A stretch of 64,000 bases of DNA. It comes from Aedes albopictus. Lineage: Eukaryota > Arthropoda > Insecta > Diptera > Culicidae. Every line of letters starts with the position of its first letter. Positions within the stretch are counted from its first letter, which is position 1. Location: positions 318,538,739 to 318,602,738 of the forward strand of contig NC_085137.1 of the NCBI RefSeq assembly GCF_035046485.1, in the 5' to 3' direction. The position numbers and the translations under genes were made by a program. Under the pieces are notes generated by a model. That model was not told the origin of the DNA. It was given only the letters and a program-made list of their open reading frames with translations, and made no database searches. Shown here piece after piece: positions 1 to 10,100 of this stretch.

Positions 1-152
1 TAGCGGTGGCCTTATCCTTCACGTACTCCAAATGACTCTCAGCGATTCGATGCACGATGGCCGACTTGCACTTCCGATCCCTCTGGAGCCATTCTTCATG
101 TTTAACGGCCTTCTCTCTTCGGACTTCTTCGGTATCGGTCGCCAAAACTCAT
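1..152 (-). pseudogene. Ty1/copia gag fragment (cut by window edge)
   Basis: Read on the minus strand this stretch is open and gives a peptide with the core SAIVHRIAESHLEYVKD. It lines up with the segment ALIVSYIADSHLEHVRDM of the complete copia gag at 32.4-36.8 kb in this window. It is therefore part of the gag (UBN2-type) domain of a different copia family member. Upstream of the fragment, near position 152, the frame meets stop codons and similarity is lost, so the N-terminal part is missing. The other side continues off the window, so I cannot say whether a longer element lies to the left. No LTR is visible here. Confidence 0.65.
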
Positions 153-336
153 TGTCATTGTCTATTAAATAAACGGATCGTAAATGCGAGCGTATTTAAA
201 TGTGCCTCAAAACAACGGATTCTGACAAGGGTCTGAATAGGACACTCTCGTCTAACCCATTCGAATATAATCAGCAAGAAGCTTCCGCCTGTGTATAACT
301 ATTGAGGGCTCAGCTTACGGTTCAAAACATCTTAAT

Positions 337-693
337 GGGGCACGTTCGGTGTAGTACTAGATTTGTAGTAATGAGCTGAATTTTAGTATGGTGAGAAGGT
401 CAATTCTCCGTTTCTGCAATGAAATGGTGCAAAAAGCGTGGGTATTATGATTCCTTACCTAATTTGATGCTGTTTGAGCAAAACTTTGGATAACTATGTT
501 GTTTATGTTTCAAGAAATGGAGAAAATAACAACACTGTTGCCCAAAGTTTTGCTCAAACAGCATTAAATTAGGCCAGGAGTCATAATACCCACGCTTTTT
601 GCACTATTTTATTGCAGAAATGGAGAATTGACCTTCTCACCATACTAAAATTCAGCTCATTACTACAAATCTAGTACTTCATCGATCTGTCCT
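337..693. mobile_element. Foldback MITE, subfamily A, copy 1
   Basis: A 357-bp near-palindrome. One end begins GGGGCACGTTCGGTGTAG, the other reads AGGACAGATCGATGAAG on the opposite strand. Inside these the two arms are inverted copies of each other almost to the centre. It is flanked by AT on both sides (335-336, 694-695). There is no coding capacity. The family recurs in this window and is split into subfamily A (these ends) and subfamily B (AGGAAGCAATCAG ends). Confidence 0.85.
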
Positions 694-695
694 AT

Positions 696-1008
696 AGATT
701 GTAGAAACTAAACCGGACAACGAACAAGTTGTGGTATTAATGGATCTTTTGGTGAAATCTTAGTATTCGATGCATAAGGAGAAACAAAAACTTTAAAATT
801 CCTCAAAGGGAACGTTTATAATTTAAATTCAATTCCAAATAATGCAATGCAAATCAATAGGTAGCTAAATGTAAATTAGTAGTGAATACGTTTGCCGGAC
901 ACGAACGCCACAGGAGTAGTAAAGTGCCTTGAACAAATATTAATAATAATAGAAATCGATTGAAAAAGCCGTTTAGTTTCTTCCTATTTTCACAACACAA
1001 TGATCACA
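696..1008. other. Unassigned spacer
   Basis: AT-rich sequence between a MITE and a SINE. I see no ORF, terminal repeat or recognisable RNA gene. Confidence 0.5.
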
Positions 1009-1010
1009 TC

Positions 1011-1622
1011 TTCTTCTTCTTTATGGCTCGACGTATCCACTGGGATTTGGCTTGCCTCTCTTCAATTTAGTGTTCTTTGAGCACTAGGACAGATCGGTGA
1101 AGTACTAGATTTGTAGTAATGAGCTGAATTTTAGTATGGTGAGAAGGTCAATTCTCAATTTCTGCAATGAAATGATGCAAAAAGCGTGGGTATTATGATT
1201 CCTTGCCTAATTTGATGCTGTTTGAGCAAAACTTTGGGCAACAGTGTTGTTGTTTTCTCCATTTCTTGCAACATAAACAACATAGTTATCCGAAGTTTTG
1301 CTCAAACAGCATCAAATTAGGAAAGGGATCATAATACCCACGCTTTTTGTACCATTTCATTGCAGAAACGGAGAATTGGCCTTCTCACCATACAAAAATT
1401 CAGCTAATTACTACAAATCTAGTACTACACCGAGCGTGCCCCCTTCTCCACAGTTATTAGTTGAAGGGGTTTCTTTGCCTGCCATTGCATGAATATGTAT
1501 ATTTTGAGGCAAGTACAATGATGCACTATGCCCAGGGAGTCGATCAGAACGGGAATCGAACCCGCCGTCTCCGGATTGGCGATCCATAGCCTTAACCACT
1601 AGGCTAACTGGAGACCCCATCA
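1011..1622 (-). mobile_element. Feilai-like tRNA-derived SINE, split by a MITE
   Basis: The two parts (1011-1085 and 1443-1622) together match the SINE at 18060-18347, including the stretch around 'cttcaatttagtgttctttg' and the 'cacagttatta' segment. On the minus strand the head is tRNA-like: an A-box-like tagcctagtggttaaggc and a B box GGGTTCGATTCCC near 1552-1570. These are the internal RNA polymerase III promoter boxes that define such SINEs. The body is interrupted by the subfamily A MITE at 1086-1442. It is not a functional tRNA gene, because there is no cloverleaf outside the boxes. Confidence 0.75.
1086..1442. mobile_element. Foldback MITE, subfamily A, copy 2 (inside SINE)
   Basis: 357 bp, inverted relative to copy 1: starts AGGACAGATCGGTGAAG and ends with the complement of GGGGCACG. 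The flanking dinucleotide looks like CT here (1084-1085, 1443-1444) instead of AT. The restored SINE sequence is two bases longer than the other SINE copy at this point, so the duplication is uncertain. Confidence 0.8.
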
Positions 1623-1743
1623 CAGTGACCACATCATATTTACAGTAATTTTTACACAATCTATCACTTAACACCTAGCATCCACGCACCAATGCATGAA
1701 CCCTCTGCCAAAAATAATCATTTCCAAACAACACTCTGATATC

Positions 1744-2271
1744 CGTATGACTTTGTACATGAACAAATGACTCATCAAACAGCCTAAATTAAGCGAGCGT
1801 ACAATCATCACTGTCGTAATCCTCAAAATTTGAGGATTACGACAGTGATGATTGTACGCTCGCTTAATGGGGCACGTTCGGTGTAGTACTAGAATTGTAG
1901 TAATGAGCTGAATTTTAGTATGGTGAGAAGGTCAATTCTCCGTTTCTGCAATGAAATGGTGCAAACAGCGTGGGTATTATAATTCCTTGCCTAAATTGAT
2001 GCTGTTTGAGCAAAACTTTGGACAACCATGTTGTTTATGTTGCAAGAAATGGAGAAAACAACAACACTGTTACCCAAAGTGTTGCTCAAACAGCTTCAAA
2101 TTAGGCAAGGAATTATAATACCCACGCTGTTTGCACCATTTCATTGCAGAAACGGAGAATTGACCTTCTCACCATACTAAAATTCAGCTCATTACTACAA
2201 ATCTAGTACTTCGCCGATCTGTCCTATTTAGGCTGTTTGATGAGTCATTTGTTCATGTACAAAGTCATACG
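1744..2271. repeat. 169-bp perfect palindrome, opened by a MITE
   Basis: If the MITE at 1869-2225 and one flanking AT are taken out, 1744-1868 joins 2228-2271 to give a palindrome of 169 bp centred on position 1828. The outer arms (1744-1789 and 2226-2271) and the inner hairpin (1789-1867) are exact complements by eye. The palindrome starts and stops abruptly: the flanks beyond 1743 and 2272 show no complementarity. No obvious target duplication flanks it and no ORF lies in it. It could be a short foldback transposon or a recent inverted duplication. Confidence 0.8.
1869..2225. mobile_element. Foldback MITE, subfamily A, copy 3 (inside palindrome)
   Basis: 357 bp, same ends and orientation as copy 1. 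It is flanked by AT at 1867-1868 and 2226-2227. Removing the element plus one AT restores a perfect palindrome around it, which fixes both boundaries and shows that the duplication is AT. Confidence 0.9.
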
Positions 2272-2576
2272 AATGTTTTAATGTTTTAATGATTTAATAT
2301 CTCCTTCCGAGAGTCGCCGTGGGAATCCGGGTGTCTTTTCGCTTCCGAGCGATCGGAGTCCATTTTTCCCTTCTTCGATTTTCACACACGCGACTGTACT
2401 CTAGAAACTTATCGGAGTGAATGTCCGTTCACCGCCAATCATCCAGCTCATTGACCAATCCTGATGCCTGTGTGGTAGTGAAGTAGCAACTACGGCTCTC
2501 TTCCGAAGGAAGAACTCACGCTTAAAGCGCCAGATTTGTTCCGTCCAATTTTTTTTTTTGATTTACAAACAACTAT
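2272..2576. other. Unassigned sequence, probably intronic
   Basis: No ORF of note. A segment near 2453-2485 (ttgaccaatcctgatgcctg and onward) resembles 16895-16930, so part of it is an interspersed repeat. If the prefoldin exon downstream is spliced as inferred, this lies in the preceding intron or upstream of the gene. Confidence 0.4.
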
Positions 2577-2585
2577 ATATTTTTT

Positions 2586-3043
2586 GGGTCTGCCAAACGT
2601 ACGGCATAAGGCCGTTTGGCATAAAATAATTTCTGTAAAATATGAACCACATACTTAACGTCAAAAAAGAAAAAGTATTCCAAAGCAGGATAATGCATTA
2701 TAATGCAATAATTTTTCTAAATATAATAAGCAGACAAGGATGATTTGCTGGAAAGAACCATTACCGGAATCTAAATTGCTTGTATCGATAAAGAACAGCC
2801 TATATACAAAAGAAGGAACATTCCCCTTCCGGAAAAAAAATCAAATTCATGGAAGCAAAAGGTTATTTCGAAAATAAGAGATCTAAAATAATGCACCACT
2901 AACGAGCTTGCCTTCCTTCCATTGAAGGTTGTTTTTTAATTTTTCTACAGAGGGAAAATATAGTTCACATATTCTTTATGCCAAACGTCCTTTATGCCAA
3001 ATGTCCTTATGCCAAATGTCCTTATGCCAAACGTACCAGACCC
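2586..3043. mobile_element. 458-bp MITE with 9-bp target duplication
   Basis: Ends are GGGTCTG and CAGACCC, followed inward by repeated TTTGGCATAA-type motifs in inverted orientation (near 2605-2632 and 2980-3035). The flanks carry an exact 9-bp direct repeat ATATTTTTT (2577-2585, 3044-3052). The target had an older tandem duplication (gatttacaaacaactata on both sides). A 9-bp duplication suits Mutator-like elements, and 8-bp superfamilies are an alternative because the repeat is T-rich. There is no coding capacity. It probably lies in the intron before the prefoldin exon. Confidence 0.75.
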
Positions 3044-3131
3044 ATATTTTTTGATTTACAAACAACTATAGAAATAATCATACATTTTAACATCAATTAT
3101 CGAACCTTTCCTCTCTTCACGTTTCCGCCAG

Positions 3132-3447
3132 AACTGTGATCGACACGCTAAAAACCGTGGAACCCGGCCGAAAGTGCTTCCGGCTGATCGGAGGTGTCCT
3201 CTGCGATCAAACCGTGGAAATCGTCCTGCCTCAGCTGGTGCAAAACAAGGAACAGCTGGAGAAGCTGATCGAAAACGGTAAGGAACAGATCACGAAAAAG
3301 GGTCTGGAGATCAACCAGTTCAAGGACGAGCACAATATCAAAATTCGAGGCCAGGATACGGCGCAGGCGGCCAACAGCGAAAAGGAAACGGCCGACGACA
3401 AAGCGGGCGCCTCCGGAACTCGGAACGTGCTGGTGGGAAATCTGTAA
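3132..3447 (+). CDS. Prefoldin subunit 2, last exon
   Basis: Prefoldin is the heterohexameric cytosolic chaperone that hands nascent actin and tubulin to the CCT/TRiC chaperonin. Subunit 2 is a beta-type subunit, with two coiled-coil helices joined by a beta hairpin. The exon encodes VIDTLKTVEPGRKCFRLIGG, then VLCDQTVEIVLPQL, then the C-terminal helix with KEQLEKLIENGKEQITKKG and the stop at 3445-3447. The (V)IDTLK, RKC(F/Y)R and GGVL landmarks are typical of metazoan subunit 2. The N-terminal helix, roughly 40 residues, is missing. A good splice acceptor (ctcttcacgtttccgccag) ends at 3131, so the first exon must lie upstream, beyond the transposon-filled intron, and I do not find it in the window. 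The C-terminal tail is low complexity (Ala/Gly/Lys/Asp). No frame damage is seen in the part present. Confidence 0.85.
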
Positions 3448-3870
3448 GACCAAATCTAGCTCTACCTACTGTCGTTTGTATCTTCTTGAGATCGTCTTTA
3501 ACGCTCGACACTTGAAAATGAGATCCCAAATGAGTGCCCTTTCTGAGTCCTGGAAATGGGGGGCGTAGATTTCCACCGGTTGTACAATTTCGGTATTTTT
3601 CTAGAAATTGCAAGTAATTCGTTTCCCTCACCAGTCTAGCGTTTTGGAATGGTTCAATAGGCGCCAATAGGGAAACAAGTCGAAGATTAGAGCGCAGAAC
3701 CCCAAGAACTATTCATTATTGAAACATTATTTATCAGCGTAATCCGTAATCGCGTAGAAGCTAGATCATATCTCCAGACCGATTCTTAACTCCGGTAAGC
3801 ACTAACGCAGATTTTAGTTTTACTCTAATCGCTATCATTTCTCTGTTCACCAACTTGTTGCTTGAATAAA
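3448..3870 (+). terminator. Prefoldin 3' UTR and poly(A) signal
   Basis: Downstream of the stop codon there is about 420 bp without ORFs, ending in a canonical AATAAA at 3865-3870 in the context cttgaataaattac. This is the first such signal in the right orientation and spacing, and is inferred to end the prefoldin transcript. Confidence 0.55.
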
Positions 3871-4569
3871 TTACTTATTAAGGATAGATATTATTTTTGA
3901 TGCGATTGATTTATACCGTAGGATTATCACATCATTCGTTCGTAAAGTGAACTGTAAAAAGTTCGAATGAGTGTAATCGGTTTCGTACCTTTTAATTCCG
4001 CCCTAATTGCTTATCCTTCGACAGATACGCGTATTTCGACTACCGTGGGGTGCCCATATTTCGTGCACTTAAGAATTCTCAAAGTTTGATAAACGACTGA
4101 AATTGTACCATAAAGTATTTCAGATTATTTGCTTCAATAATATTAATTAAGTACTGGCACAGTAGCTTGCAAGAAAAATATAAATTAGGCAACTTTACAT
4201 TATACAAAATAGTTACAGCATTGGTTTTGATTTGTTTGAAAGTGCCAAATTTCGTGCACGGGTTCCAAATTTCGTTCAAAATGGGTCCAAATTTCGCTCA
4301 CTCTAAAAGACGAAGAATTCGCCTAAATGCGTTAATTTTCAAAACTTAGCATACTCGTATAATACCCATGAAACCATTACGTGTAGATAAAATCGATGTC
4401 TGTGACGAAATATGAATGAATATTTGCTGCTTCCCATGTTCGTCCCGGATGTTTTATTTAAGATTTCCACAAATCCTTCTGTAGTTTTAAGGGTTATTAT
4501 TTTTGACGTTTGTTTTGCTCTTTAATTGATATCTTAATTAAACAATATACTGTTTGCTAAAGCATTGTA
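3871..4569. other. Unassigned intergenic sequence with short AATTTCGTGCAC-like motifs
   Basis: The motif 'atttcgtgcac' or a close variant occurs at about 4057, 4249, 4268 and 4290 within 240 bp. The stretch near 4020-4042 (acagatacgcgtatttcgac) looks like a dispersed repeat, but I find no matching second end. There are no supported genes. Confidence 0.35.
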
Positions 4570-5162
4570 GCATTGTCCAGTTAGAATCCGGACGCAAAGT
4601 AAAATTTATTGTGACGCTCTAAATGATCATAATCATCATTCTTCCACAGCAATCTGATTATAAACTAGTCCTTTGTTAATGATGAAAAGTTCATCGATTT
4701 TCTTGCAACGAGTGAAAAGTTATTTCAGATTGAAGACAAGAGAAGGAAAAAAATCTTGCACAAACATGTTAAAAATTTAGCGTGGTGAGGTCCGACAGCC
4801 GCCAAAAATGTTAAAATATCCAAAACCATTATGTGTGATGTGCTCAGATGTTGTTAATCATGCCATGAGGAAGTGTCCCCGGAAGATTGAAGCTTGTGTT
4901 CATGGATTAATCTGCTTGGAATTCCAAGATGTGGCAAGAAGCTCGAGCTCTGAGCATCGTTTTCTCACATCACGATAATGACACCAAATGTGTACAAGGA
5001 TAATAGCCTCAAGAACCGCGTGCTGCTTATCAAAAATGCACAAGAGACATCTGTAGAGGTTTGAGTTACTTTGACGAGCCAGAGATGTTCAGTGGTATCA
5101 TCACGAAAAGTGTTTAACAAAAAAAAAACACTCACATTTCGCCTCCTTTGAATTCACTGAAT

Positions 5163-5520
5163 AGGAAGCAATCAGTGAAGTACTAGATTGAAAGTAGTGA
5201 GCTGGATTTTTGTATGGTGAGATAATCAGTTCTCCATTTCTGTAATGAAATGGTACAAACAGTGTGGGTTATATGGTTTCTTGACTAATTTGATGCTATT
5301 TGAGCAAAAGTTTGGGTAACTGTGTTGTTGTATTATTTATTTCTTGCAACTTCAACAACACAGTTACCCAAAGTTTTGCTCAAACAGCATCAAATTAGGC
5401 AATAAACCATATAACCCACGCTGTTTGCACCATTTTATCGCAGAAATGGAGAACTGATCATCTCACCATACAAAAATCCAGCTCACTACTTTTAATCTAG
5501 TACTTCACTGATTGCGTCCT
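5163..5520. mobile_element. Foldback MITE, subfamily B, copy 1 (tandem pair)
   Basis: 358 bp with ends AGGAAGCAATCAGTGAAG and CTGATTGCGTCCT; arms inverted almost to the centre. AT at 5161-5162 precedes it and AT at 5521-5522 follows it. The second AT is also the left flank of the next copy. Confidence 0.88.
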
Positions 5521-5522
5521 AT

Positions 5523-5880
5523 AGGAAGCAATCAGTGAAGTACTAGATTGAAAGTAGCGAGCTGTATTTTTGTATGGTGAGATGATCAGTTCTCCATTTC
5601 TGCAATGAAATGGTGCAAACAACGTGGGTTATATGGTTTCTTGCCTAATTTGAGGCTGTTTGAGCAAAAGTTTGGGTAACTGTGTTGTTGAAGTTGCAAG
5701 AAATAAATAATACAACAACACAGTTTCCCAAACTTTTGCTCAAACAGCATCAAATTAGGCAAGAAACCATATAACCCACGTTGTTTGCACCATTTCATTG
5801 CAGAAATGGAGAACTGATCATCTCACCATACAAAAATCCAGCTCACTACTTTCAATCTAGTACTTCACTGATTGCTTCCT
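5523..5880. mobile_element. Foldback MITE, subfamily B, copy 2 (tandem pair)
   Basis: 358 bp, directly after copy 1 and separated only by one shared AT, with AT again at 5881-5882. The chain AT-element-AT-element-AT is what successive insertion into a flanking AT would give. Confidence 0.88.
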
Positions 5881-7067
5881 ATTGCCCTTAATTTCGCAAG
5901 AAGAGAAATGTTTGGCAAAGTTTCTTTGGATTCCTAATCAGACTGGTAGAGGGTCTCAAGACATTGCAGAGATGACCCGTCTGTGAGACACGCCGAAGGG
6001 GTAGATGCTAAAGTTTACTACCATTGTGCAGATTTTTAAGGAAGTTAACTCGGAAAAAATGAGAAAATGTATAAAAAATTTAATTAAACAATTTAAATTA
6101 TATTTTTCCATGAAACTACAATAAATTCTCTTTGATGTGAGGGCCTAACCTTTTCTGTTTGTTATTGCACCTCAGAGATATAAGTGATTATCCGCGTCCG
6201 GATTCAAAGTGGACAATGCCTTATTTGAATCAAATGTTCACTAACTTTACTGATGGCCAGTTATGTAAATCAATTCATTTTTGTAATTGTGGCTTTTGAC
6301 CTTTCTATTTATGTGCCATTAATAGGCACATTCCTCCGGGAGTTTTTTTGTTTTTTTTTTTTCCTTCTAAACCATAGGGGGATAAATCTGCTCATCAGAC
6401 ACCCTAACAGGAAGGTTAGGGTAGTGTGGGGATGAGGCCGTCTTCTACAATGCCGGTAGAAGCCAGGACTACTCTCTCCTCGACCCACTAAAACACATTC
6501 CTATGGTCGCCAAACCCTACGTCTCTCCGGAACCACCAAGAAGGTATTGCTTCAGAGAGGGGCTAGTGCATATCGCACCCTCAAGGTTAGCTGCCGTAGC
6601 CTAGCAGCAACGAACATCGATGACTCGCTCTGGAGAGTCCATCACGATAGCATGCTGGCGCTTAGCCAGTTTCCCGAGTGGTCCTCGCCACTCCCTTTGT
6701 CCACGGAAGGCGGGCAGGGTCAACCCCGCCCGCGCCCTACTGCTGAGCGGACATCAAGAACTGATGCCCACATGCAACCCGATCTGACCTGCTGAAGGCA
6801 AGGGTATCACTACCCTTCAGGCCTTATCAGCTGCATCCGTAGGTTGCAGACAGCAGGGTCTCACCTACCCCGACCCTTGCCGGGGACCCCTTTCCAACCG
6901 CGGGCTCAGATCCAACCCAGTAGACTGACGCCACGACAGCACCGCTACCGGGACTTCCTCTCCGCGGCCACTTAATCGCTATAAGGGTCGATCTCGACCG
7001 CAGGGCACCGGTATGACCTACGAAGCCGACTTCGAACCCCTGGACCACCTCTTGTACTGCATCTAGA

Positions 7068-10000
7068 CTAGCCATTCTCCGAGTCCACGCGCCACCTCCT
7101 TTGTAGCTCCCAGACGATATGGGTGATAGCCGTTGAAACGGCATTCCAGCTAATCTCATCCCTACACATTCTCTGGACCAAGTTGTCCGGAGTTGTGTCC
7201 TCCCCGCATGTGGCAAGCATGCGGTCACGCATTGTGCGAAAACGCGGGCACACGAACAAAACGTGTTCCGCCGTTTCCTCTAAACCATTGCACATTGGGC
7301 ATTCGGGAGAATCCGCATGCCCGAAACGGTGTAGATACTGTCGGAAGCAACCATGACCTGTAAGGACCTGTGTCAGGTGGAATGAAACTTCCCCATGGCG
7401 CCTATTAATCCAACTATCTACCCTCGGTATCAACCTATGGGTCCACCTTCCTTTGGTGGAACTGTCCCACGCGCGCTGCCATTTGACCATAGAGGCCATC
7501 CTGACAGTCTTGCGTATGCCTCTTGTGCCGCGCATTTCGAAGCACTCCATATCCTCACTGATAAGAATGCTGATGGGCACCATACCAGTAATGACACAGA
7601 GAGCGTCGTGTGACACGGTACGGTACGCGCTTGCAACCCTCAGACACATAAGCCTGTAAGTACTTTCCAGCTTCCGTCGGTAGCATTCAGTACTTAGCGC
7701 GGTACCCCACGCCGGGCCGCCATACCTAAGTATGGACGTAGCAACACTAGCCAGAAGCTTGCGCTTACTGGCGTACACCGCTGAGCTATTGGACATCATC
7801 CGGGACAGTGCCGCAATAGCTGTGGAGGCTCTTTTACAGGCATAATCGACGTGGCTACCGAAGGTAAGCTTATCGTCGATCATCACGCCCAAGTGCTTGA
7901 CAGAGCGCTTCGACAGGATAGTGCACTCTCCTACACTGATCTCCGTCTGCTGCGCCGACTGCATGTTGTTAACAACCGTCACCTCTGTCTTGTGGTGAGC
8001 CAGCTCCAGTTTTCTGGACCGCATCCACGCCTCCACAACCTTGATCGAGTGGTCGGTAGTCAACTTCACCTCCTCGATCGTTTCACCGTAGACTTCGAGC
8101 GTAATATCATCGGCAAATCCGACAATCACCACTCCCACTGGGTACTCTAACCTCAACACCTCGTCGTACATGACATTCCATAACACCGGACCCAGGATGG
8201 AACCTTGCGGGACTCCTGAGGTTATGTGAAAGCACTTCCGACCCACCTCCGTGTCGTAAACCAGTACGCGATTCTGGAAGTAGCTTCCGAGAATCTTGTA
8301 CAAGTACTCCGGTATCCCCAGACGCAAGAGCGCATCGGCAATAGCAGCCCAACTGGCGCTATTTAATGCATTCCTTACATCCAGAGTCACTACCCCGCAG
8401 AAGCGAATTCCCCTCCTCTTAGGCTCGAGTGCTTTCTCGGCGGTTTTTGTAACCGACAAGATAGCGTCTACGGTGGACCTCCCCTTCCGGAAGCCATACT
8501 GGTTGCTCGAGAGACCATTTACGCCCTCAGTGAACTTCAACATTCTATTGAGGATGATCTTTTCGAGCACCTTCCCCGCCGTGTCAATCAAGCATATTGG
8601 TCTATATGCCGACGGGTCTCCGGGTGGTTTCCCCGCCTTTGGCAATAGTACCAGGCTCTGCCTCTTCCAAGCTTCTGGGAAAACTCCCTCGTAGGCATCA
8701 CCCCACGGGTTCGTATTGGCACTCTGACAGAGACCCTCAAAGCAGGCCTTCTTGCTTGCTCTTATCTCGGTCTTGAGCGCGGCTTTTGCAGCGGCGAATA
8801 CCACCCGCCGTTCGTTTCGCTCTTCCTCTGATCGTGCTCGCTGCATCCGCCGCCTAGCCCGTAGGCAGGCGCGGCGCAGGTCCGCAATCGCGTCGGTCCA
8901 CCAGTAAGCCGGTGGCCTCCCATTTCTAGGGTGGACTCGCCTAGGCATGGTCGCATCACACGCACGTGAGAGCACCGCTACCAGCTCGTCGCCGTCTAAA
9001 CCGAGTAAGTTTCGCTCACGGCGGAGCGCTTCCCTAAATACCTCTTCGTCGAAGTATGATGTCTTCCACCTACGAGGGCTTGGCCTTGGCCTAGCCGCCT
9101 CTTCTATCCGCTGTCTGCTGTTGTTGTAGTCGATACTGTAGCGAACTGCCAGGTGGTCGCTGTGAGTGTAGCCATCATCTACTCTCCAGTTCGGACTACT
9201 TGTTAGGCCAGGACTACAAAAGGTCACGTCAATAATAGGAGGCAATCAGTGAAGTACTAGATTGAAAGTAGTGAGCTGAATTTTAGTATGGTGAGATGAT
9301 CAATTCTCCATTTCTGCAATGAAATGGAGCAAACAGCGTGGGTTATATGATTTCTTGACTAATTTGATGCTATTTGAGCAAAAGTTTGGGTAACTGTGAT
9401 GTTGTATTATTTATTTCTTGCTACTTCAACAACACAGTTACCCAAACTTTTGCTCAAACAGCATAAAATTGGACATGAAATCATATAACCCACGCTGTTT
9501 GCTCCATTTCATTGCAGAAATGGAGAATTGATCATCTCACCATACTAAAATTCAGCTCACTACTTTCAATCTAGTACTTCACTGATTGCCTCCTATTGAC
9601 TCCGCTCCATTTCGACTATAGGTACTCTTGGTACCGACGTTAGCCAAGTCGACATCTAAGATGGCCAGTGTTTCTAGCAGGATCTGACCCCGCTGGTTCG
9701 TGAAACGGCTTCCCCATTCCACAGCCCAGGCATTAAAGTCACCCGCTATTACCACCGGCCTTCGCCCTGTTAGCACGGTCGTTAAGCGGTCCAGCATTTG
9801 CGTGAACCGCTCGATCGGCCACCGCGGAGGCGCATAACAGCTACAGAAGAAGACCCCGTTTACTTTGGCGACCACGAAGCCCTCATAGGTAGTAGACACC
9901 AACTCCTGCACGGGGTATTTACCCGTCGTCCATATCGCCGCCATTTTCCTGGTCCCATCCGAGGCCCAGTTGCCGTTGCCGGCGGGTACTCGGTATGGGT

Positions 10001-10100
10001 CCGAAATGATGGCGATATCCGTCTCCCACTCAGAAACCGCCTGACAAAGCAGTTGCTGAGCCTCATCACAGTGGTTCAGGTTCAGCTGCGTTACCTGCAC
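7068..10100 (-). pseudogene. ORF2 endonuclease / reverse transcriptase of R1-clade element, broken
   Basis: The first part (10100 to 9595) is an apurinic-type endonuclease: start MQVTQLNLNHCDEAQQLL, then the core VIAGDFNAWAVEWGSR. The MITE at 9237-9594 splits it in the middle of the endonuclease. The remainder (9236 to 7068) carries the end of the endonuclease (DGYTHSDHLAVRYSI), RT motifs including GVVTLDVRNALNSA, SGVPQGSILGP and the catalytic GFADDITL, and a C-terminal Cys-His motif (CPMCNGLEETAEHVLFVCP). Taking out the MITE and one AT keeps the frame exactly. Between NTNPWGDAY and EGVFPEAWKR (junction about 8690/8691) the usual block of roughly 100 residues with the first RT motifs (APGPDGIP-type) is absent, apparently an in-frame deletion. 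One RT motif also reads VRNALNSA, where family members usually have a phenylalanine. Confidence 0.8.
9237..9594. mobile_element. Foldback MITE, subfamily B, copy 3 (inside ORF2)
   Basis: 358 bp with ends AGGAGGCAATCAG and CTGATTGCCTCCT, flanked by AT at 9235-9236 and 9595-9596. Removing it with one AT restores the retrotransposon reading frame across the site (AESIIDVTF). A TA duplication would leave a frameshift, so this copy decides the target-site assignment. Confidence 0.92.

Larger units (their letters stand above)
4570..6220 (+). mobile_element. Decayed Tc1/mariner-superfamily transposon
   Basis: The left end GCATTGTCCA...GAATCCGGACGC is matched, inverted, by gcgtccggattc...tggacaatgc at the right end (6193-6219). 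A TA precedes the left end at 4568-4569. The interior carries transposase debris on the plus strand: around 4795-4850 a helix-turn-helix-like RQPPKMLKYPKP/ISKTIMCDV reading, around 4990-5070 a reading resembling the linker region, and near 5905-5930 a trace of the catalytic-domain motif around VWQ. All frames are broken by stops and frameshifts, and no catalytic triad survives. Two subfamily B MITEs are inserted at 5163-5880. The transposase identification is by weak motif resemblance; the terminal repeats are the firm evidence. Confidence 0.6.

Noticed and set aside
3132..3447. Prefoldin exon as a processed pseudogene
   Set aside because: The similarity begins exactly at a consensus splice acceptor and the downstream sequence has a normal poly(A) signal without an encoded poly(A) tail.
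5161..5882. TA target duplication (Tc1/mariner) for the A/B foldback MITEs
   Set aside because: With TA the R1-clade ORF2 would be frameshifted at 9235-9596, and the palindrome at 1744-2271 and the nested copy at 12949-13309 would not be restored. AT repairs all three.
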